In this document: positions 46,621 through 62,303 of the stretch, in pieces
How the letters are laid out: every line of letters starts with the position of its first letter
Numbering within the stretch: position 1 is the stretch's first letter
From: Zhengitettix transpicula
Taxonomy: Eukaryota > Arthropoda > Insecta > Orthoptera > Tetrigidae
NCBI GenBank assembly: GCA_037074705.1
Contig: CM073593.1
Location: forward strand, 62,909,501-62,973,500
DNA length: 64,000 nt
Reading direction: 5' to 3'
The notes under the pieces: model-generated
Seen by the model: the letters and a program-made list of their open reading frames with translations, nothing else
The model's database searches: none
What the model was told of the DNA's origin: nothing
Position numbers and translations under genes: made by a program

Positions 46621-49600
46621 TGCGGATACGGATCTGATATATGAAATTGTACGACTAAATGGTTTACACATTGAAAACTTCGAAATTCGCTTCTGAGTAA
46701 GAATGGGACAAAAATGAAGTGGAAAAAAAGAGTAATAAATTAAGGAGTATATAAAAAGAGAAGAATAAAACAGTTCAATAATGAGATTCATTATTCTGAA
46801 TTGGATACATTCTAAAGAGAATTTATTTGCCACGTGTTATTAAAGGACAAATGTATGCAACGTGGAAGAAGGACTCGGAATGTCAACGATTTGAAACGAA
46901 CAAAAGAAAGTAGTTAATTTTTTAAGAGGAGCTAAAGGTAGGAGTAAGAGGGGAGAGAAATTTCAAAACCCTCAGAGCTGTTAAAAGTTACTATAATTTA
47001 CAATAATTATACCATAAATATTTTTTCATGATTTTTAAAGTTTTCAGAGATGAGATGAGATCAGAGTATAATATTTTAATAAACAAATTTGATATTTTAT
47101 ATATGCTTACATTATTAATTAACAACTCCTCACACACTTTATTTATCAGTATACAAGTCATATTTATCTCTGTGTAATTTATTTTATTATTGACTACATT
47201 ATTTACTTTTACTGATTCTCTTGAACCAAGCTAAAATTATCAAGCTGCAGCAATGCGCCTTTAACCTGGAGGAAATGTGGTCCATTTCCGGTTTGCTGTG
47301 CTCTGTTCCATTTGGATATATTTTGAGCCATTTCTTAAAGAACGCTTTAAAGGACGACTCAATCTAATTGCTGTTGCCGGGGCACTAACGGCAGTGTCGG
47401 AAGATTCACGAGCCCCACTTGTTAGTGGAGGAGGTGGGGTGCTAATCTACTTTCCATGCTGTCCGCCGCACGGACCAGCCACTCAACGCTGACCGAACGT
47501 CCGGGCTTGTCGCCGTTCGTCCAACTTAACTGTAGTTTTCTGCACGGGTGTAGGGGGAGGGGATAGATTTATGGGCGAGGGGACGAGGAGAGGAAGACGC
47601 CTCCTGGTTCGGCGTCGTATTAGTGGCGTCGGCGAAGGGACGCGCTCAGACGGTCCTTTCGATCCAGTTGCCATCAAGTCAAAGAGATACTTTGGCCAAC
47701 AATTCCTTTAGGATCGTCCCTTCCCTCGGCTTCAGAAAAAAACTGATATCTTGGTCAGTCCTCTCTGGTATTCATTGAGACCTCGCCGTCTTTATTGCTG
47801 TTGTTGCAGACATTTTATTACCTTAAAAAGAGGGAACCAAGCTCTTCTGTAAGGAGGCAGTGGGGTTTGAAAGATATGAAAATTATGAAAAAAAATCGTA
47901 CGTCAGAAATGTTCACAGATAGAAGATTTATAAAGTGAGTCAACGACATTTAATAGTTTGGTGTGCAGAAATACAACATGAAAATGACACGGGAGCCCGG
48001 TTTGAAAACAAAATATGAGGAAATCTCTCTCTCTCTCTCCACCATCCTCTGATTTTAATTCAAGATTATAATTCGATACAAATTATAATTGAAGAAATAA
48101 AATAATTTTTGGTGACACTCTTTAAGTATTCAAGATAAATTGATTTGTCCAATTCAGGAAAAAATTATTTTACTCCTACGACATTATAATTTTTATTTCT
48201 TTAGGAACAACAAACATTATGTTGTTATATACAACAAAATTATTAATTATTTAAAAAATTGACAAAATCAAGGTTTCACTTGCGTTATAATTAGTGGAAT
48301 GGATGTAAGTAATAATTTTGTTTTAGACTAATAATTTTTGCGTAATAAAAAAATTAGTTTTAAGCGAGACCCAAAATATTTTTATGTATAATATTACAAT
48401 GAAAACTACTGGCACACGACGGATTATAATATATTTATAATGGCTACATTAATTATATATACATTATATTCAGATATTCACGTAAATATATTATCGTGAC
48501 GCAATTCTAACCGGTAACATGATTATATAATTTTACCATCCAATACAAAATATTCCTGTTAAAAATAGATTCTATATTAAAACCATTTCACTTGATTCAT
48601 TAGAGTTATTTGAGCTGCATATCTATTTAATATCATATTAAAAAAATTTAATTCACTATAGTTTAGTAATAAACTACTTAAATATCGTCATTATTTCTGG
48701 ACTGTGAACAATAAATCAGTTGGGAACATTAATAAGTCATCATCAACGATGAATTCCTTCAAAGAATACTGAGATTCAATTGCTTCAAAGTAAAATACAA
48801 TTTCACAATGGTGTAAAATTTTAAGGTAATGGCCACTCATTTTAAAAGACCCTCTGTAACATAAATACAGGATTTTCTTCAGCTGTCGATGCTGCGGTTA
48901 TGATATTGGTAAGGTTATATAGGTTTTGCTCCTTGTCTTGGCTATTGACCATTTACTCTCTCTCAATAAATCTCAACCGGAGGTAAAATAAAAAGTATTC
49001 GGATAGATGAAATGAGATTTTCATCGGATTCTGCCGCAAAGAAAATTTGATGATGATTTTCATATTTAGCAATTACGCAACTCTCCCTTTTAAAAATCAC
49101 TATTTTTAATTAAAATTTAATTTTGGTGCTTAATATTATATACACACGTATTCGTCTTTAGATACGACAACTCACTTACTTTTGGAAATAAAAAAGTCTA
49201 TTCTCTAGAAGTAATAATTATTGCAAAATTACGGTTTCAATTTATTTTCAAAATGATTGCTGGTTATTTGTATTGTTACCCTGCTGGCTATATACCATTT
49301 TTATTTATTTATTTTTTCTTAGTATATTTAAAAACTGAGAAAAATTACGGTGCATTTGAGTGAAAAATAGTGTTTAATACTAGAAAGAAAACAATAAAAA
49401 AGGAACAACAAAGAATTTCTAAAAACTTTAGTGTTCGCATAACTTCAGATATATATTCGATTTTTAAGTAGCAGAGAAAAATGAGTGAAGAAAATTTGAA
49501 AATAAATTCCTGGAGGCAATATATTTTCACCGTAATAATATATATTTTTTCTAACAGCTATTCAATATTGAAATGCACTTCTGATTCTAAAAGTAGTACA

Positions 49601-51489
49601 AGTACCTGAAAGTGTTTAAATGTGGAGAATTATTCCAACCGTTTATTTCGTCTGTAACTGCCTTCGATGTATGCATTGTCATCATAATTCAACTTGACAT
49701 ATATGAAGACAAAAATAGTAACCTGTAGCATAGAATAATAAGTTATAATTCTATCACAATTTAAGAAATAAACATCGGTGAATAAAGAAGTTAATAAAGC
49801 CTGTGACGTTTGTCAGTAAAATTTTTCGAAAGTAGAATTACGTAAACACTGTCAAAACTCATCCAGTCATCTTAAGTCACTATGAATTATTCTCTTAAAT
49901 AAAGGATTGTTGCGGGGCTTTCCCTTTCAAGCAATTGGTATCAAAAGAGCTTTGTAGATCTCGCGGAGAGAGGTGTCGAAAACAGATGCTGCAGATAAAG
50001 TGCTGCTGTCTTCCGAGGATTACACAGTCCATTGTTCGCTGTTTCTTGATATGGTATTTTATAAAATGCACACAGTAAAACTTGTTTTAATAAGAAGTCT
50101 AGATATTGATTTTCGTTATGTTGTCCGCTCGTTGTGCATCAATAGCTCCAAGATATAATTTGAAACAGTTGATAAATATTTCAACTCGACCATATACAAA
50201 TAATTGTAATATAACGGATCGAACTGAAGAATAAAGTTTAAAATTATAACTCCGTCAAATACATATTCGAGACCAAATTGATTATTTTAAAGAAATTGAA
50301 TGGACTCGAATAACTGTGATTGACGCTGATTATTTTAAAACCTAATTCTCGCGTGAAATGTATACAATTTATAAATTCTAAATCTATTAATCGAAATGTT
50401 CTAGACTTCATAGAAAGTAACGAACGTCCTAATCGTATTTCAGCCATTCATTTCATTAATGACTAATGCCAATATTTAGTGAATAGATGAGAAATTGTGC
50501 AGCAGCTATACTGAACTGAATTAAATTATAGTCACTCATTAGTAAGAAAATACAATCTTATTATTTATATATTGTAGAGTCAATTCCTATTTCATATATA
50601 GGCTGCGAATTAACACTCGAAAGTTTCTTAAATAGCACATGGCGAGTTTAATTTTTGAGAATAGCCGCCTTTTTTTATTTATATGTTTTCAAAAGTGATT
50701 AAGTTGTCAGATCTATAAGTCGGGCCCAAGAATAAATTAGTGGCTGAAGAAAAAATATATGTGTATATTAGAATAAGCACCAATTTTACTCAGTATTGAT
50801 GGAAGCTATAACCATAAGTGAATATATATTGAATAAGAGCGGCAGTATTTTCATTTGAACGAAGACTTCATCTAATGTAATTCAGAGGGCTCCGCACCGA
50901 GGAATTTCTGGCGGGCAAAATGGCGCTCATGTGAGGGAGGGTTTTATGATCCGAGTTTGAAGTCGGGGAGGTTGGAAGGGTGTTCCTGTCGCAGTTAGAA
51001 ATGCTTTTCCTCCGCCCCAGTGTCTCCCGTTCCCGTCTCCATGGAAACGAGGAAATTCTTCCGTAAACAATTTCGAAAAGTCACAAGTTGGTCGACCGAA
51101 AACCAATACATAATTTTCTTTATCTTATCTCTGAAGCCGTAGAACGTAAATTTCCAAGTCTTGATAACTGCCGCAAAGTCTATGAAGTTTGAGGGGTTCC
51201 GCAACCATCTCTCTAATAAAATAATTGTGCGATTTAGGGTATTTTTCTTGTCCAACGTTTTGGATATAATACATCTGAAACATTCAATATGTATTATATT
51301 ATTATTGAAACTGGACCTGCTAACAAGGAGTACTTAATAGTGACGTTTCAATACTTACGAAAACTAGGCAAACGAATGAATAAAATTTGTTTTCTGTAAT
51401 TCAGTAAAAACTCTGTGGCAGATACATTGCATGCTTTTAACGAACATTAACAAAGACACCTAATAATATAATTTCATGATGTATTCAGG
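46621..51489. other. Gene-free DNA with a GC-rich island at 47380-47660
   Basis: Mostly AT-rich. The island has short open frames on both strands (47277-47492 plus, 47677-47483 minus) without splice context. A (TC)n tract lies at about 48027-48040. No gene is recognised. Confidence 0.4.
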
Positions 51490-51638
51490 GTATTCCAGCC
51501 AGGTAAACTCGTCGATAGCACGCGACGTTTAGATGACTTTACACGTTATTTTCTGACATACACAACTCGGTACTTCGCCAGACGCGGACTGTTATCAAAA
51601 CTTCGCGTGCTATCGACGAGTTTCCATGGGTGGAATAT
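51490..51638. mobile_element. Compact palindromic MITE
   Basis: The left end GTATTCCAGCC... and its inner part AAACTCGTCGATAGCACGCG (51505-51524) are mirrored by CGCGTGCTATCGACGAGTTT (51604-51623) and then ...GGAATATC on the right. The inverted arms cover about 42 nt with a handful of mismatches in the outer part. The interior is 75-80 nt. No coding capacity, and no clear target duplication. Confidence 0.85.
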
Positions 51639-54600
51639 CGTGAAGAACTCTATCCAGTTTCTAGGTCAATAAATCCTTCGTTCTACGACTAATGTAAGAC
51701 TATTAATATAATAATAAAATAAATGCAGATAGTAAAAATTCCAACACTTTCACTTCACTGTCAAGATTAAAATTATGTTCGTGGCAATGCTTTATAGAGT
51801 TAATTACAATATACTTTAAACAATCCCATAATGAAAATGTCAAATTTTGGTAACGATTTGCATATTGATTTAAAATTTTCAGAATTATTAATGTTGTTTA
51901 ACGATAAAATTTATATTTCAATTTATCAACCAAATAAACGTAATAAATGTCATTATTAATTAACCTAAAAATAATTTTTAAATATTTAGAGTAATTTTCA
52001 GATTCCAGAGATAGGATTTTCAATGCAGTAGCAATATTTGAATCATTATTGTTAGGAAATGGGGCTGCCAAATTCATTCTATAAGACATGATTTTTTAAA
52101 AAATGAATTGTACAGTTTCAATTTTCTTGATAAATTTATTTGTGAAGAGTGACCAATTATAGATACAAACATTTGGATTTGTTAAAATGACCATAATTGT
52201 TGTTCTTAGTAGAGTAGAAATTACTAGCAAAGTATGGGATTTTAAGATTTATTTTTTAACTCAAGGAAAAATTCACATGTTGATGTTATTAAATAACATG
52301 AAAAGTTATAAATATTTTTTGAATGCAGACTGGTGTAGTTGACAGTTATGTTAAGCGGCGACTATGTTTTCGCCGGGGGGTTTAAGTTCATAGTTCTATA
52401 TTAACTGAGTTCAAACCAAAAAAAAATGTGATTGTGTCAAGGACCAGGCTTGTTAGTAGGTAAAATGTTCACGAACTAGTGAGGATCCAATCTCTGGCGA
52501 CGGCTGTTGTTTTTATTCCTCTCCTGGCCGACAACCAATCAGTGAAATGAAAAATGTAATATCGCAGTATAGGTGCCGGCTCCTCATTTATCTTGCAGTG
52601 AATCGAGATGAGAGAACGTGGTCAACTGAGGAGAATGGCGGACTGAGAGAAGGGGGTGGCCGTTGACGGAATGGGGTTCAGACAGGGGGGTGAAGCACAA
52701 GCAACGTCCTTTGACCGTGGAGCGTCCAATTAGCTCACCGTGTTAACTCCGCCATAAATCTATCAGTCCGTTAGCCTGATACATCATCGGATATCTGATT
52801 AAACATAAATATATATGTAGACCAATGTACGCTTCGCGGCGGTTTGTGTTGCAATTATCCCTATGCATTCTCGCATTTGTGTTGTCCGTCGCGTTGGGGG
52901 ATTAGGGGAATTTTTTCCCCCGTATTACACCAACACTAGAAGGAAGAAAAATACGAAAAAAATTATTTCGTATAATTGGTTCTCGAAAGATAATTACTGA
53001 TTGCTTGTTTTGGGCTTTCAGCTTTTCAGATGGCAAAGTAGAAAACTAATAACTGAACGGATTCATGAAAACGTAGGCCTACATGAACTGTTTCTCGTTG
53101 AAACTGCAAAGGCGTTAATTACCGTTACTGAAGGATGATATTTGTTGAATTTACAGGGGCTCCAATATGTATCTAAAGAAAATAATTACCCAATCATTAC
53201 AAATGGATGTTTTAATTAAATCATAAACATGTGTTCATACCCGCCACTTTTATGAATATTCAGTATTTATATGTTTGTATGGGCCAGTATAAAATAACAA
53301 ACGACATAAATTGTTCTTCATAAGTAAGGCATAAAATATTTTAAATTAGCTCTGCGGTAAAACCTTTTAAATGATTCTAAATAAGACCTTACTTTCACAA
53401 CTTATCACTAATAAATAAGGTATTTACTGAAAAATGTCTCCCATAGCGTAATTTCAGAAATCATTATAATTTTTCAATACACTTTTTAGTATTTTATTCT
53501 AAGTTTGAATGAATCTCATTGTCGTACGACGACTTTGATCATATGATGAAAAATTATATACGTGTACGGCCTCAAAAATTACTATATGCCAATAGGTATT
53601 TATAATTATTGTAAAATTCATTTAATAATTTAACAGAATGTGATTCTTTCTTCTGATACAACGTAAAATTGTGTTTAGAGCATGGGCTGGATTATACATC
53701 TGATCTCAGTATGATATGAACTTCCAGAAATTGGCCCCCTAATTTTCCTTGATAACTTGGAATTCAAATTCACGCCAAGAAAATAACGAGAAAATAAATA
53801 TCCCTATGTTATAAAATATTTATTTGAAATACTCCTGACCCTTAAAAAAACTCTGTACTGGAAAATATTTGCCTTCTATACCAAGACAATATAAAATTCT
53901 TAATGTCTTCATTTAAATGACATTTGGATCGCGCAATGTAAAAGAAACATGAAGCTTCCTGCCCAATATAATATTTTACTCATAATTTTAAATTATGTCT
54001 AATATCTAAATTTAAAATTACATCACGGCACCTTATGAATACAACATGTGTGTGGATAACATAAAATTATTTCTTTGAATTTATTTAATATATTTTTAAA
54101 AAAAGGATCATTCGCCCATCTAGCAATTCAATTTAATGTAAGGTACAAAAGTTTGATCACTGGGTAAGTGAAATTAAATCAGTCGGGCCTTAGTATAATT
54201 TCCGTCGGGTTTCCATTTACAATGACCGACTTATCTAGAGGCCCACAAACAATTCGACCGTAATGTTAGATAGGCACACCGGAGTTATCGCTCAGTTGAC
54301 AAACTCTCTAACAACCTACTCTAACTTCCTGGCTCTAACTCTGGTATAATACTCCGGAACGCGCCGAGATTTTTTTTAAAGGCAAACTAACTACGTTCAT
54401 AATGTTTCTTAAAGAAACAAACTTTCATGAATCAAAACTAGGATGTAGTAAACACCCAAACAATAAGTCGAAAAATCTCAGAATTTTTTGAAAAAGTGTG
54501 GCAGCCTTAACGTAGTGAAATAATCTCAGACAAAGCGCGACGACAGATTTCCGATGAAATAAATGTTTTCTTATTGACGTTAATTAATAAAAGAATAATG

Positions 54601-57600
54601 GTTTTAAAGCTCTTGTTACTCTGGATAGTGTCACAGTCTTATACCTCAGCTCTAAAAATTTGTTGTGGGTATGGAAGAGGTAAGTACAAGCTAACAAATT
54701 ATAGTATTAAAATTATACTTTAAATTTCCCGGCTGTTCTCCAAACAATCCAAAGAGAATAACTTTCAATGAAATTACAAAACGCATTTTTTGATTAAAAA
54801 TAATTTTAATTAGAAACCAAATTTAACGCCTGTATTCATCAGACTATGACTCTAATTCACAAATAATAGCTATAAAACTTAGTTTCAAACAAAACCTAAA
54901 ACCTCGGAATATGAATATGGTTTATTGAGTTTTCTTAAAGTATGTGTAAATTGATCAACATCCATCAAGTTTCTACGTATTAAACGTACGAAGTTTATGC
55001 ACTAAATTTAAAAACAAAACGTTGGTTTACTCATTTGGAGAATTATATACATATATTCTTATTAATTTTATCACTGTTGATGTATAGTACATCGTACATA
55101 ATTCACGTAAATGTTCTTTCGTGATGTACTGACGACCGCGTTAACGAAATAGATTTCGTAGTTTTCGGATTATGTTTGTCTATGACTTGTGTCTATTATT
55201 TTTTTTAACGTGTCACTTATAAATTATTCTTCCAGTATTAATATATTTTTATTTAACAAGAAGAGATACTCTCGATAACAAAAATTTTGTTTTGTCAATA
55301 TTCACAGGGGAATATGTATATTCACTAAGATTTTTGTTTTATTCATAATAAATTTCTCCATAAAGCTAAAATTATACTAAGCTTTGAGTGTAAAGTTTAA
55401 GATTTTTCGAATGGTCGATGAATTTGAAACAGTTGGAATCAGGTTTTAGTAGTCTCGAGATGACAGATGCCAATTTTCTTCTAAAAACATTCTTACGGCT
55501 CCGTATAACAACGTTTACCAGCTTCATCGAAATCAGTTTGATCATTTTCTTGTGAAAAGCGAACGACAGACAATTTTTTTGATCAAGATATACTTTGTCT
55601 CTATTATTCAAGCCTTCTGGAAATCCTTCTGCAACATGCAGTTATAATTTAGTCATGAATCATCGACATAGTTTCGATTATTGTTTCAGATTTGGTGACT
55701 TGCTTGGATGTAGAAGTCAGCATACCGGTACATGTCCAGTCATTTTGACCGACCTGACCACACGCAGATTAACGACGACGATGCGTTGACCTGCGAGAAT
55801 CGCAACTGCAGTACGTTGCTGATATCTGTTGCTCCACATTTCACACCTGCACGCAGTGCCACAAATTTCATCCTCAATAATGAATGACACATGGAAACAT
55901 CCGTATAATTAACACGCTGGTAGCTGCGATTTCCGGCGGCCATAAAGTTTGGACTTTTGGACGGCTACCAGTTAACGAGGATTTTAACGAATACTAATGT
56001 CTCTACTGCCGATTTCGTCACGGTCCGAATAGATTCGCGGAGGCGCGGTTATTTTACGGGGACAATGATAGTCGTCATGACGTACGATAACCCCCCGGCA
56101 CCCCCACCAAACATAACTTACCGTCCAACGGATTGAGAATTGCATTTGTGCAATGTTACCCTTCACAGCGTTTTTATTATAGGAGTGAATCACAACCGCG
56201 CTATTTCAGGGTGTCATGTTACATTTAATGAATCGATAATTATAGTTCTTATATGACGAAGAATTTTATAAATTGAGGTACTTAAAACGCACAAAAATAG
56301 TTTAGAATAAAATATTTGATTCGATAATGAAGAAATAATGTCAACAGTGTAGAAAGTCGCTAATGAACTTAGCAGTTGATGCGACTATAAATAAAAATTA
56401 ATTAATAAATAATTTCAAGAAAATATTTATATATTAACGAATAATAATCCAAATTTTTAATCCACACTGCAAGTTTTCAGGATAAAAATAAAAAAATTAA
56501 TTGTTTTTAATTTTTTTATTTGATTATGCAAATAGTTATTAAGATAAAAAATTATATTGCAACAAAAGGATTTGTTACACGCAAAGGAAAAAAAGACTAT
56601 GTCATTAACCGTCAATATATACACTAATTCATATGTGGACATATGAAATTAAATTTTAAACGCTAAAATTTCTGATAGTTTAGATTACGATTAAGGTTAA
56701 GGTTAAAATTATTGCTACTTCCTAAACACCATAATTATCTATTGACTATCAATTTATAGCCAACGTCGAAATATCTAGAATTTTTACGGAGCTGTAACGT
56801 GTAATAATTTCCCATTCCACTAGAGAGAAATTAAAAGTGTGATTTTATCTGTCCTCAAATACCGTAATAATTATAATATTGTTTCTTTTTGTATTATATT
56901 TGAATCCGAACGAGCTGTATTTATTACAGACCACGGGAACTAAGACATTTCATTGAAGCATGTTAAAAAGATACCATAAATTTCTAGTTCTCGTATTTTT
57001 TATACTATTATTGATTTGGCTGTCAGTTTGGCTGAGAAAACGCTGTATTTTAAGTTACAACAAATATAAGATAAAAAAATTAGAATAATGGTCCACATGC
57101 AGATTATTTTTCTTTTCAGAGCTCCTAAGATAATTATTATTTATTTCACATTGTAATATATACATTATACAATTAATTGTGAAGATAAAAGAGTATTTTA
57201 TTGTCCCTTAACGCTGCAAAAAAAATTTCAACCATTTACATGAAGTTTAAGTTCTGTTTCACGTTGATTTTACGCACTTAATATTTTTTTAGCATTCAGC
57301 CGTGTGTATTAACCACTAGAAATATAGGATACTTTCGTAAACGCAAGGCGTTTCAACATAGAAACACGGTTTGAGTGGAAAAAAAATTGACAATATGAAG
57401 TTAATTTTTGTAAAGATTTATTTCGATCCTTTTTCTGCGGAGACTCTATAAGGAATATCACTTTTACGAAGATAGGGGACTAACGTAGAAAAAGATAAAA
57501 ATAACTTTGTTTCTTACGAAAATCGGGAAATAGTGAGTCACACAGAACACGTACAGATGTCACACTTATTTACCAATACGTTCAAACTAAATTGCTCCAA

Positions 57601-60600
57601 CACAATTCCCTTTTAGTGTTTACCGAAACATCCGAAGTGTAAGATCAACAGAATTTTCACATATGAATATAAATGTGTTATATCAGCATCGGAAGGACGC
57701 TTTCTATATGTAAAACATTCAGTTCAATAAGCACGGCGGTGTATTTTGATTCTTAACCTGGTTTCTACTGTCGATTCCCTTGGGGAAACGCCTTCCTCTC
57801 ACGGCTGCGGGGAAAAAAATTCAAACTGCTTCCATAAGAGAGACAACATCCCTGCACCAGCTTGTTGCGAGGTCCCAACAGACGTAAGCATGCGGAACAA
57901 TCACGTTCATCATTGTTATAGTAAGAACACCGGTATATTACCAAATAATATTACTTGTATGTATTCATCCCAGTGTCTGCGGGGTAAGGAGAAAGCTGTG
58001 ACACGAAGGAAGAAATTACAACTCGAAATACTGAGATTATTTAGGGTTAATTTACGTGATTGTAGAGGGGAGAAAAATATGCCAAGACAGCGATCACGGT
58101 AAAAAGAAAGATAAATAACGTATGTGGACAATTGCAGCTCTATGCTTAAATTAAGTGGCATATTAATACTTTATAGTCAAACAGACAAATAAAATGCATA
58201 CGTTGCTTTGCTTTATTTACAGCTTCCAGTCCAGTGGAGATTTTGCATAAGCCCTTCCGATCGTTAACACGGCGCCGCATCTTCAGGCCAGGGAACATTA
58301 ATTATTTTAGCTTACGACCGTTACATTGAAAACACTCAGCAGATTTAATACCTTACAAAGAATGCTTCTTGTCGAAAGGTAATTTTAAGTATCTTTATTC
58401 CGCTCGTTAAAGAGATTTTTACCATTTGAGCTACTTCTCTAAGTAATTACTCTAGTGAATGCAATGATTCTCTTTAACAAATAATATTAAAATGCTCAAT
58501 TACTGTTGACAGGGTAAATTACCAAGAATAGTAATTAGTAATTCACTTATTCCATTACTTTCGTTGTTATCAATGCCCTCTTCTTTTAATTAGGTTAGGA
58601 AATTAACAAATATCAAACAAAAGTAAGTGCTAAACTAAAAACCACAATTTACCAATTATTTTTGTTCCTTATTAAGTTATTTATTTAACTAATTAGAATA
58701 CTTTTAACGCGGACGTATTATATTTTATAATTTCTACTTTCCTGTTTTGTTTCTGTCAAATTTGATGCACCTAAATATGTTTAGTGTTAAACTTAAGCAC
58801 TTGTGATGAATATTAAATTGATAATTTGATTAGCCATTTTTATCATAATATATTCAGACGAATATGAATTAAAAATTAAAACATCAACTTAATTTATGAA
58901 AAATGTGCTCGATTTTCAAAAAATTTATTTCAAACAAAAAGAAAGTTAGTTCATAATATGTTAAAGAAAAGAGAGTTATTATTATTAATATTGCATATGA
59001 AATGTATTAGAAATATATTTATGATACAATAAACTGTCGAAGTAATATACAATAGTCTTATTGTCAGTATTGTTAATGTATTAACATTTAGAGAACTATA
59101 ATCTGTCCATGATAAATGAAAAAAATTATTAGGAAAAATTTGTTTACGTTTTTTTATCAGGAAACAATTTTGTTCCATCGAAATATCTGCGAATTTCAAG
59201 TTGAAAAACATTAGACTAGTGTTAAATAAATTAATAATAATTTCCTTTAAACTAAATATGAGATGTTTTACGAATAAATTGAAAACAGAATTTTCATATT
59301 TTTCAGCTGCCAGTATTAACAGTAAAAGGGAAAATGTACCTAATTTATCAAGAAAAGAAATCGTCAAACGCCGATTATATTACCGGACACTTACTATATA
59401 AACGAATAACTTAATTTAACATACTATTCAACAAGTAATTTTGCTTTTGAATTTTAAAATTTTTTCAACGAAAACCACGCAGGTTAAACTCGGTCCTGTT
59501 ATTGTTGTATTTAATTATATAACTCTTAAAATAAGTTATTCTGATTCCTCTTACCGCAATTAGTGAAGCTTGTGAATTAATTATCTACTGTTGACATATG
59601 TCTAATTTTTAAATTACTTGTTCTGTTCCAGATTGCTGGTTTAATTTCATCGCCTCGAATGACGGTATAAACATAATATATGTTATATTTTCCTATCTCT
59701 CAACGTAAAATATAATATAAGAATATTATTTACAAGGGATGTTACTACATTTATTCCTAGGAATAACAGGCATAATTACTTTCGGAATAGGAGGAAAGTT
59801 GTTGTATTCAATCCTCCATCATCTCAGATGCTTGCAGAATTCGTGTAGTTATTTTGTATAAGTGAATAGGAAGAAAGAATTTTTATAAAAGGGCATGAGT
59901 GATGACTAGAAAGATAACGGTCACTTCCGTAATGTAACCTTTGATACTCAAGGGAAAAGTCGTTTGTAAATGCTGCAAACGCGCGACACAAAGTAAAGAT
60001 CGTGACCAAACTACTGAAATGATTCCCTTTACAGATGGAAACACAACTTTCTGTTTAGTGCTTCACTTTGAATTGAGAAGTCTGTTTCAGCCCTTAGTAA
60101 CTCTGTTAACAAGGCTGAAAACCGGTAAGTTTAATAAAGCCAGTGAAATAACTTGCAATAACGAATACTAAATTTGACGTAATTACGAACAGTATATAAT
60201 TGTTGAGCCATGCCACGACCACATATTGGAACATTTGAATTTATATTTTAGCTTTCTACCGGAAGGGGCTGTTGTCGATTTTTCCCTTTCCGGAAACTAT
60301 AGGTTCTGACCGGATTTCAGCCAGCGAAATTCGACACGGGAAGTGCGCTGTGAAGCGCTCCAGTAGCTTTTTGGAAATAAGCAATGGTGCGGAACGATGG
60401 ACCGAGAGTTTGAATCCCAACAGGACCAGATATTTGAAAATTGAGCTAATATAATCTGTATATAAAAGCCAGAACTGAAAATAATAACAAGCTAATTTCA
60501 ATGACTGGCCTCGAAAACCGATAATGATCGCTAGGGGACTGGTCCAGTGGACATTGCGGTTTTATTCCGACTTTTTATACACATTATATATCAACATTAT

Positions 60601-62303
60601 GCCTAATAAGTGACGAAAAATTAGTATTCGTTAGTCTTAGGTAACATTATTTTAATTAATTGTATGGATCACAAACGTAAGAACAAATTGATGGCATCGT
60701 TTATAAATATTATGTTTACTTTCTGGCTTGCGAAATATTTTGAAAAGAACACTACATAGCAGCACCAGCTAATTGGGTAATTTAGATTGACTATCTGGAA
60801 GCTTAAGGGCTATTTTGGGCACATGCACCATCATGGAGGCAGGTGGCAAGGAATAAACAGCAGTTGGTGTTTTTAAGGACCATATTGCAAAGAAATATCA
60901 TGCTGTTAAAGAACATTTTGTAATTACGGAAAAATATGAGATTGTGTGGTGACATAGTATTTAAATAAAAGGATTCGATTCAAAGTCCGGTCGATATTTT
61001 CCCACCCTGATCCATTAATTCAGTTTCAAGGCCTATATGACTGACCTTCGTTTGGAAGCTATTCTTTGTTCTTGAAGTAATTAAATATTAGACGATGAAG
61101 CGTAGTCCCCACAAGTAAGTAGTGGGAAACATGATGGATGGCAAAGAAAATTAAACCAATGGCAGAGTGGCGGAGGACAAGGGAGAGTAGAAGAGAAAAT
61201 GAGAGTCAGAATGTAAGTTAGTCACTGACAAGGTATAGATAATATCTTATATTGTTTGTAGAAGTAGCTTTGCATTGACATCATATAAATAATTTTTGTA
61301 ATTATTATTATTTTTTTTAATCATATAGATATATTTATAAATGATCAATTGTATCCTATATTTAAGAGAAACGATTTTTAACATTGTCTTAAATCATAAC
61401 AGAAGCACATAGATGTTACCAATACCGAACCAGATATCGGGGAATTACGTAGGGGAATTTGAAAAAGAAACTATTTAAGATTTACAATGTTCTAGTAGTA
61501 AAATGAACCAAATTTCAGTAATACTAATAGGGCAAAATAATATTTTTTTCACACAGGATTACTGTTCCTGAAATTGATTTAGACGTTTTATTGGTTTAAA
61601 AATATTTACACTCTCTTAATGTGGCGAAAAGTAGGTTATTATAAGAAAAGGCTATGTTCAATAACAATGTTGAGTCGATGACTTTAATTTATAATGCCCC
61701 ATAAACATTTGAACACCTTGAACTGAATGCAACACGCACAACACATTTGAACTCGTTTGTTTATTCCATTACTATTCGATATGGTGGAAAATATTTTCTT
61801 TTCGCACAGTTTCTCAATTCGAATCTTCCATTCTTCATGATTTAGAGGTGAGCATAATAAGTACCCAGAATGCGATCTTGCGTTAGAATTGCGTATTTCA
61901 GGAGAAAATGGTCAATTGTGTGGACCGAAAGTTTCTGTTGTTAATTAATTTTTAATGAGCAATTAAAACTTTTATATTATTGTTATATGTGTACTGGTTA
62001 TTGGTTTTATACACTAATTATGTATGTATCCAGTGTTTTGATTCATCAAAAAAGAAAAATATTATATCTATGACATGATTACAATTTGTGTCGTGATTTC
62101 AAACATGGACAGGAGTCAAAAATAATTATTTTAGCAAGAAAGAAACATACTGTCAGCTTGTAGGAAGGGTGTTTTATTTCCTCACCTCAAACAACAAAAC
62201 GAATTTTAACTCGCCACTTCACGCACAGGACACTGGCGTTCCTACAGGAGAAAAGGGTGGGTGCCTTTGGATCACAAATACAATCAACAAGTGGTAATTT
62301 AGA
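51639..62303. other. Long gene-free stretch with GC-richer islands
   Basis: About 10.7 kb with no supported gene. GC-richer islands lie at about 52340-52780 and 55590-56200. Both contain a GCCATAAA core (about 52752 and 55938), but neither has a convincing reading frame. Open frames at 57746-58102 (118 codons, plus) and 58951-59367 (138 codons, minus) lack recognisable domains; the second is very AT-rich. A tRNA-B-box-like GAGTTTGAATCCC at about 60408 stands alone. Confidence 0.45.

Noticed and set aside
46462..46833. 123-codon minus-strand frame
   Set aside because: It runs through repeat sequence and contains no protein motif.
57746..58102. 118-codon plus-strand frame with several cysteines
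   Set aside because: No signal peptide, no recognisable cysteine pattern, no splice context, and an overlapping minus frame. Most likely chance.
58951..59367. 138-codon minus-strand frame
   Set aside because: Extremely AT-rich, with a composition expected from chance (many F, I, N, L) and no domain.
60385..60425. B-box-like GAGTTTGAATCCC that might indicate a tRNA gene or SINE
   Set aside because: No A box at the right distance and no stem pairing.
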